A DNA stretch of 45,301 nucleotides from the NCBI GenBank assembly GCA_947630745.1, contig CANRIT010000011.1:1-45301 (forward strand), given 5' to 3'. Within the stretch, counting starts at the first letter, position 1, and each line of letters opens with the position of its first letter. This DNA is from an uncultured Clostridia bacterium (GTDB lineage: Bacteria; Bacillota; Clostridia; Christensenellales; UBA1242). Both the position numbers and the translations under genes were made by a program. Below are positions 42,987-45,301 of the stretch, piece by piece. A model generated the notes under the pieces. The model worked only from the letters and a program-made list of their open reading frames with translations, was not told where the DNA came from and made no database searches.

Positions 42987-43655
42987 ATGAAAAAAGTTTT
43001 AATTACAGGCGGAAGTGACGGACTTGGAAAGACTATCGCAAAAGAATTGTCAAAAGATTATAAAGTGTATATCGCTGCGGTGGACGAAGAAAAGTTAAAA
43101 GCCGTATCAAAATCATTAAATTGCGAATATTGTGTTTGCGATGTTTCTGACCATACACAAGTGGAAAAAATGATTAAAAAAATTGGCAGAATAGATGTTT
43201 TAGTCAACTGTGCTGGGCTTTGGATACAAGAAGAACTTGATTTCAATGATTACGCAAGAATTCAAAAAGTTGTTGATGTCAATCTTCTTGGCGTTATAAA
43301 TTGCACAAAAGCTTGTTTGCCTGCCATGAAAAAGAGTAAAAGTGGACAGATAATAAACATAAATTCACAAGCAGGTATAAACCACAAACAAGAAAGAGTT
43401 GTTTACAACGCAAGCAAATGGGGCGTGACAGGCTTTTCAAAATCACTTGAAGATGAAGTGAAAAAATATGGAATTAAGGTTACGGACATTTTGCCGGGCA
43501 AAATGAAAACAGATATGTTCAAGAAGATGAATATTGAAAAATCCATGACTGACGGCTTAGATCCAAAAGAAGTTGCTAAACTAATAAGATTTATTCTTAC
43601 TTTACCAAAAGATGTAAACATTCCAGAAGTTGGGATTAAAAATATTTTGAATTAA
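42987..43655 (+). CDS. Short-chain dehydrogenase/reductase
   Basis: This 222-aa classical SDR has the NAD(P)-binding TGGSDGLGK (7-15), NCAG (74-77), and the catalytic Ser127, Tyr140 and Lys144 (YNASK). The segment DILPGKMKTDMF follows, as in other family members. Substrate and cofactor preference cannot be told. AAGGAG precedes the ATG by 7 nt. It is followed 9 nt later by a deoxyribosyltransferase-like gene in the same operon. The pair seems to be cargo of the integrative element. Confidence 0.9.
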   Translation: MKKVLITGGSDGLGKTIAKELSKDYKVYIAAVDEEKLKAVSKSLNCEYCVCDVSDHTQVEKMIKKIGRIDVLVNCAGLWIQEELDFNDYARIQKVVDVNLLGVINCTKACLPAMKKSKSGQIININSQAGINHKQERVVYNASKWGVTGFSKSLEDEVKKYGIKVTDILPGKMKTDMFKKMNIEKSMTDGLDPKEVAKLIRFILTLPKDVNIPEVGIKNILN

Positions 43656-43664
43656 GGAGTGGCT

Positions 43665-44090
43665 ATGAAACCAAAATGCTATGTTCTTGGGGCCGTGACA
43701 GGCAGCGCACAAAACGCAGAAGAAATTTTTAACACATACAAAAAATCGCTTGAAAGAAATTTTACTATTTTGGGAACTCCATTAGAGACCGCACAATTCA
43801 AAGGCACATTACAAGAGAGATTTCAAAGAGCTGAACAAGCTATAAAAAATGCTGATGTTATTATAGCTGAAATGTCCACTGCTTCCACTGGTGCAGGAAT
43901 AGAAATGGGAATGGCACACAATCTTGGGAAGCCTATTTATTGCTTTGCAAAATCTGGAAGCAAAGTTTCTGGACTTGTAGTTGGAATGGTTGGCGAAAAT
44001 AATGTAAAATATTATAATGATACCCGCGATTTACAAAATGCTTTGCAAAATTGTATTAGTCTTGACCAAGATAGATCTATTCAGGGGTGA
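43665..44090 (+). CDS. Nucleoside 2-deoxyribosyltransferase-like protein
   Basis: The Rossmann-like fold begins KPKCYVLGAVTGSA and carries ADVIIAEMSTASTGAGIEMGMAHNLGKPIYCF (about 63-94). The Glu in GxGxE is the catalytic nucleophile position of nucleoside deoxyribosyltransferases and of the deoxynucleotide hydrolase DNPH1. It should cleave or swap the base of a deoxynucleoside or nucleotide. The start is ATG at 43665, because AAGGAG lies 5 nt before it; the upstream GTG (43659) lies inside the SD. It forms an operon with the SDR. Confidence 0.82.
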   Translation: MKPKCYVLGAVTGSAQNAEEIFNTYKKSLERNFTILGTPLETAQFKGTLQERFQRAEQAIKNADVIIAEMSTASTGAGIEMGMAHNLGKPIYCFAKSGSKVSGLVVGMVGENNVKYYNDTRDLQNALQNCISLDQDRSIQG

Positions 44091-44154
44091 AAATCTCAAA
44101 ATGGTAAACGGGTTTTTTAGAAAAAATTAGAAAAAAGTTTGAAAAATTTTTCAT

Positions 44155-44177
44155 GTCCGATAAAATCGGGCTTTTTT
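44155..44177 (+). terminator. Terminator after the SDR operon
   Basis: GTCCGAT (44155-44161) pairs with ATCGGGC (44165-44171), one G-U, followed by six Ts. Confidence 0.85.
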
Positions 44178-44275
44178 ATTGCTTTGTTTAGGTTGAAAGC
44201 CAACAAAATCGTGCAACAAACCGAAAATATAAGAAAAAATTGGTGCAAAAACTGAAAAAATCCTTAATATATGAG

Positions 44276-44314
44276 AGAAGAAAACAAAATTTAGGGGCTG
44301 TTTTGTGTTCTTCT
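44276..44314 (+). terminator. Leader terminator upstream of the 168-aa gene
   Basis: AGAAGAAAACAAAA (44276-44289) pairs with TTTTGTGTTCTTCT (44301-44314) with one mismatch, followed by TTTTTTT and then GGAGG and the ATG at 44334. It could act as an attenuator or end an upstream transcript. A 7-codon ATG frame (44271-44294) runs into the hairpin. Confidence 0.6.
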
Positions 44315-44333
44315 TTTTTTTGTTGGAGGTTTT

Positions 44334-44840
44334 ATGAAAGAGATAAGCACGCACAGGACATTTGAGAAAAAGATTAGAATTTATGATGTCAGCCTTTTGC
44401 AAAGGTTGAATAAGTTTTTAGATGAGCATAGAAAGTTGTATAGAAACAATGTAAATGAGATTATTGTGCATTTGATTAGGAACGGTCTTGAAGTGGAAGA
44501 AATTAGCGAGCAAAACTACAACGATTATTTTGGAAGATTTGAAACTATTTCTACCAAGTTGACCGAGTTGCAAACGGCAATTGCAAACAGTAATTATAGC
44601 AATCAATACAATATCAAAGATTTGGTTTGTAATATTATTATTCAACAAAAGCTGCTTGCAAGAATTTACAATCTTGCGCTTGCACAGAATGACCATAGAA
44701 CACTTAAAGAAGATTTTATTAAAGCAGGTTTTTATGATGATTTGCCAGATGATTTAACAGACATATATGAAGATTTGACAGAACACTATGACAAAGTTAT
44801 TGAAAGCAAAGAATTTGGAAAAATGCAAGATGAAAATTGA
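44334..44840 (+). CDS. 168-aa accessory protein of the integrative element
   Basis: The N-terminal 50 residues (IRIYDVSLLQRLNKFLDEHRKLYRNNVNEIIVHLIRNGLEV) resemble a ribbon-helix-helix type DNA-binding domain. The rest is helical and acidic at the C-terminus (DDLPDDLTDIYEDLTEHYDKV). Small proteins of this kind are common in conjugative elements near relaxase or partition genes, but no signature confirms it. GGAGG precedes the ATG by 5 nt, right after a leader terminator. Confidence 0.65.
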   Translation: MKEISTHRTFEKKIRIYDVSLLQRLNKFLDEHRKLYRNNVNEIIVHLIRNGLEVEEISEQNYNDYFGRFETISTKLTELQTAIANSNYSNQYNIKDLVCNIIIQQKLLARIYNLALAQNDHRTLKEDFIKAGFYDDLPDDLTDIYEDLTEHYDKVIESKEFGKMQDEN

Positions 44841-44996
44841 AAAATTGAAGTAGGAATAGAAAATTTATAGTAAGCAGGATAAGGCTTGGGACATTTTCGC
44901 ACACAAAACCTTGATTTTGCCTTAAAAATCTGACGATTTTTGGGTCAAAAAGATTTTGCGGGGGCTTCAATATTGCCCCAGCCCCTTTTATAAGAC

Positions 44997-45019
44997 AAAT
45001 GGGATACCCATTTTCTTTT
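44997..45019 (+). terminator. Terminator upstream of the HTH gene
   Basis: AAATGGG (44997-45003) pairs with CCCATTT (45007-45013) around a 3-nt loop, followed by a T-rich run with one C. It separates the 168-aa gene from the HTH gene. Confidence 0.7.
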
Positions 45020-45067
45020 TTTATAGAATTTGCATAGATTTTACATTTTTTTTGAAGGAGAAATATT

Positions 45068-45301
45068 ATGCAAAATGCAGAAATAAATTTTAACAACTTA
45101 ATACAAAACGAAGTCAATAGATTGGCTTTGAAATATAACAAAGAATATTTGGATTGTGCAGACATTATGCAAATCACCGGGCTTGGCAGAGATAATGTTC
45201 GAGCCATGATGAGCAGAAAAGATTTTCCTAAAATGAGTGTTGGGAAAAGAAGAATTGTTAGTTTGTCATCTTTTGTTGCTTGGAAAGTTATGAACGAATT
45301 T
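45068..45301 (+). CDS. Excisionase-like HTH protein (cut by window edge)
   Basis: From the ATG at 45068, with GAAGGAG upstream, 78 codons run to the edge. The text YLDCADIMQITGLGRDNVRAMM followed by FPKMSVGKRRIVSLSSFVAW matches small excisionase/MerR-type HTH proteins that read a site near the element end. In integrative elements such a gene usually lies beside the integrase. The C-terminal end is missing. Confidence 0.72.
   Translation, partial: MQNAEINFNNLIQNEVNRLALKYNKEYLDCADIMQITGLGRDNVRAMMSRKDFPKMSVGKRRIVSLSSFVAWKVMNEF

Overview
The window is a low-GC, AT-rich bacterial chromosome segment using the standard genetic code. TGG encodes Trp, and TAA, TAG and TGA all act as stops. A SpoIIID-type sporulation regulator and a DnaB-DnaI primosome pair point to a Bacillota (Firmicutes) endospore lineage, probably an uncultured Clostridia-like organism. 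The exact taxon cannot be read from the sequence.

Layout. Positions 1-950 are the right edge of a mobile element: a truncated large serine recombinase, a 39-codon small ORF and many hairpins. Positions 0.95-13.4 kb are mostly housekeeping: an SpoU/TrmH-type RNA methyltransferase, tRNA-Leu with a duplicated 5' half, dnaI and dnaB, a lipoprotein M1 peptidase, a TPR glycosyltransferase, a degenerate macrodomain-like protein, cysS, a SipW-like signal peptidase, a NADAR protein, spoIIID and a TtcA-family tRNA thiolase. Positions 13.7-34.5 kb are one open reading frame of 6,930 codons. It encodes a giant predicted lipoprotein with Ig-like regions, a very long array of GLUG-type (G-G-h-h-G) beta-helix repeats, and a more AT-rich C-terminal part. 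A convergent lipoprotein gene follows. Positions 36-41.5 kb carry comF, a tRNA-Arg/microprotein unit, two membrane-anchored proteins that converge on a 1-kb noncoding region, and gene remnants. From 41.69 kb to the right edge the sequence looks like an integrative element. It starts at the 3' half of a tRNA-Thr gene, which still has its terminator, and carries a winged-helix protein, a short-chain dehydrogenase plus deoxyribosyltransferase-like pair, a small accessory protein and an excisionase-like HTH protein.

The most unusual signals are these. (1) At 38594-39229, between two convergent genes, there are five pairs of the 12-bp palindrome TTTTGTACAAAA or close variants. The two members of each pair are offset by exactly 21 bp, whatever the linker sequence. 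(2) At least nine genes have a -10 hexamer (TAAAAT or TATAAT, usually in extended TGN form) ending 5-7 nt before the start codon with no Shine-Dalgarno, which suggests widespread leaderless transcription. Other genes in the window have classic -35/-10 promoters and SD sequences. (3) The 6,930-aa lipoprotein itself. (4) A tRNA-Arg gene followed by a 23-codon ORF with a perfect anti-SD-complementary ribosome binding site and its own terminator.
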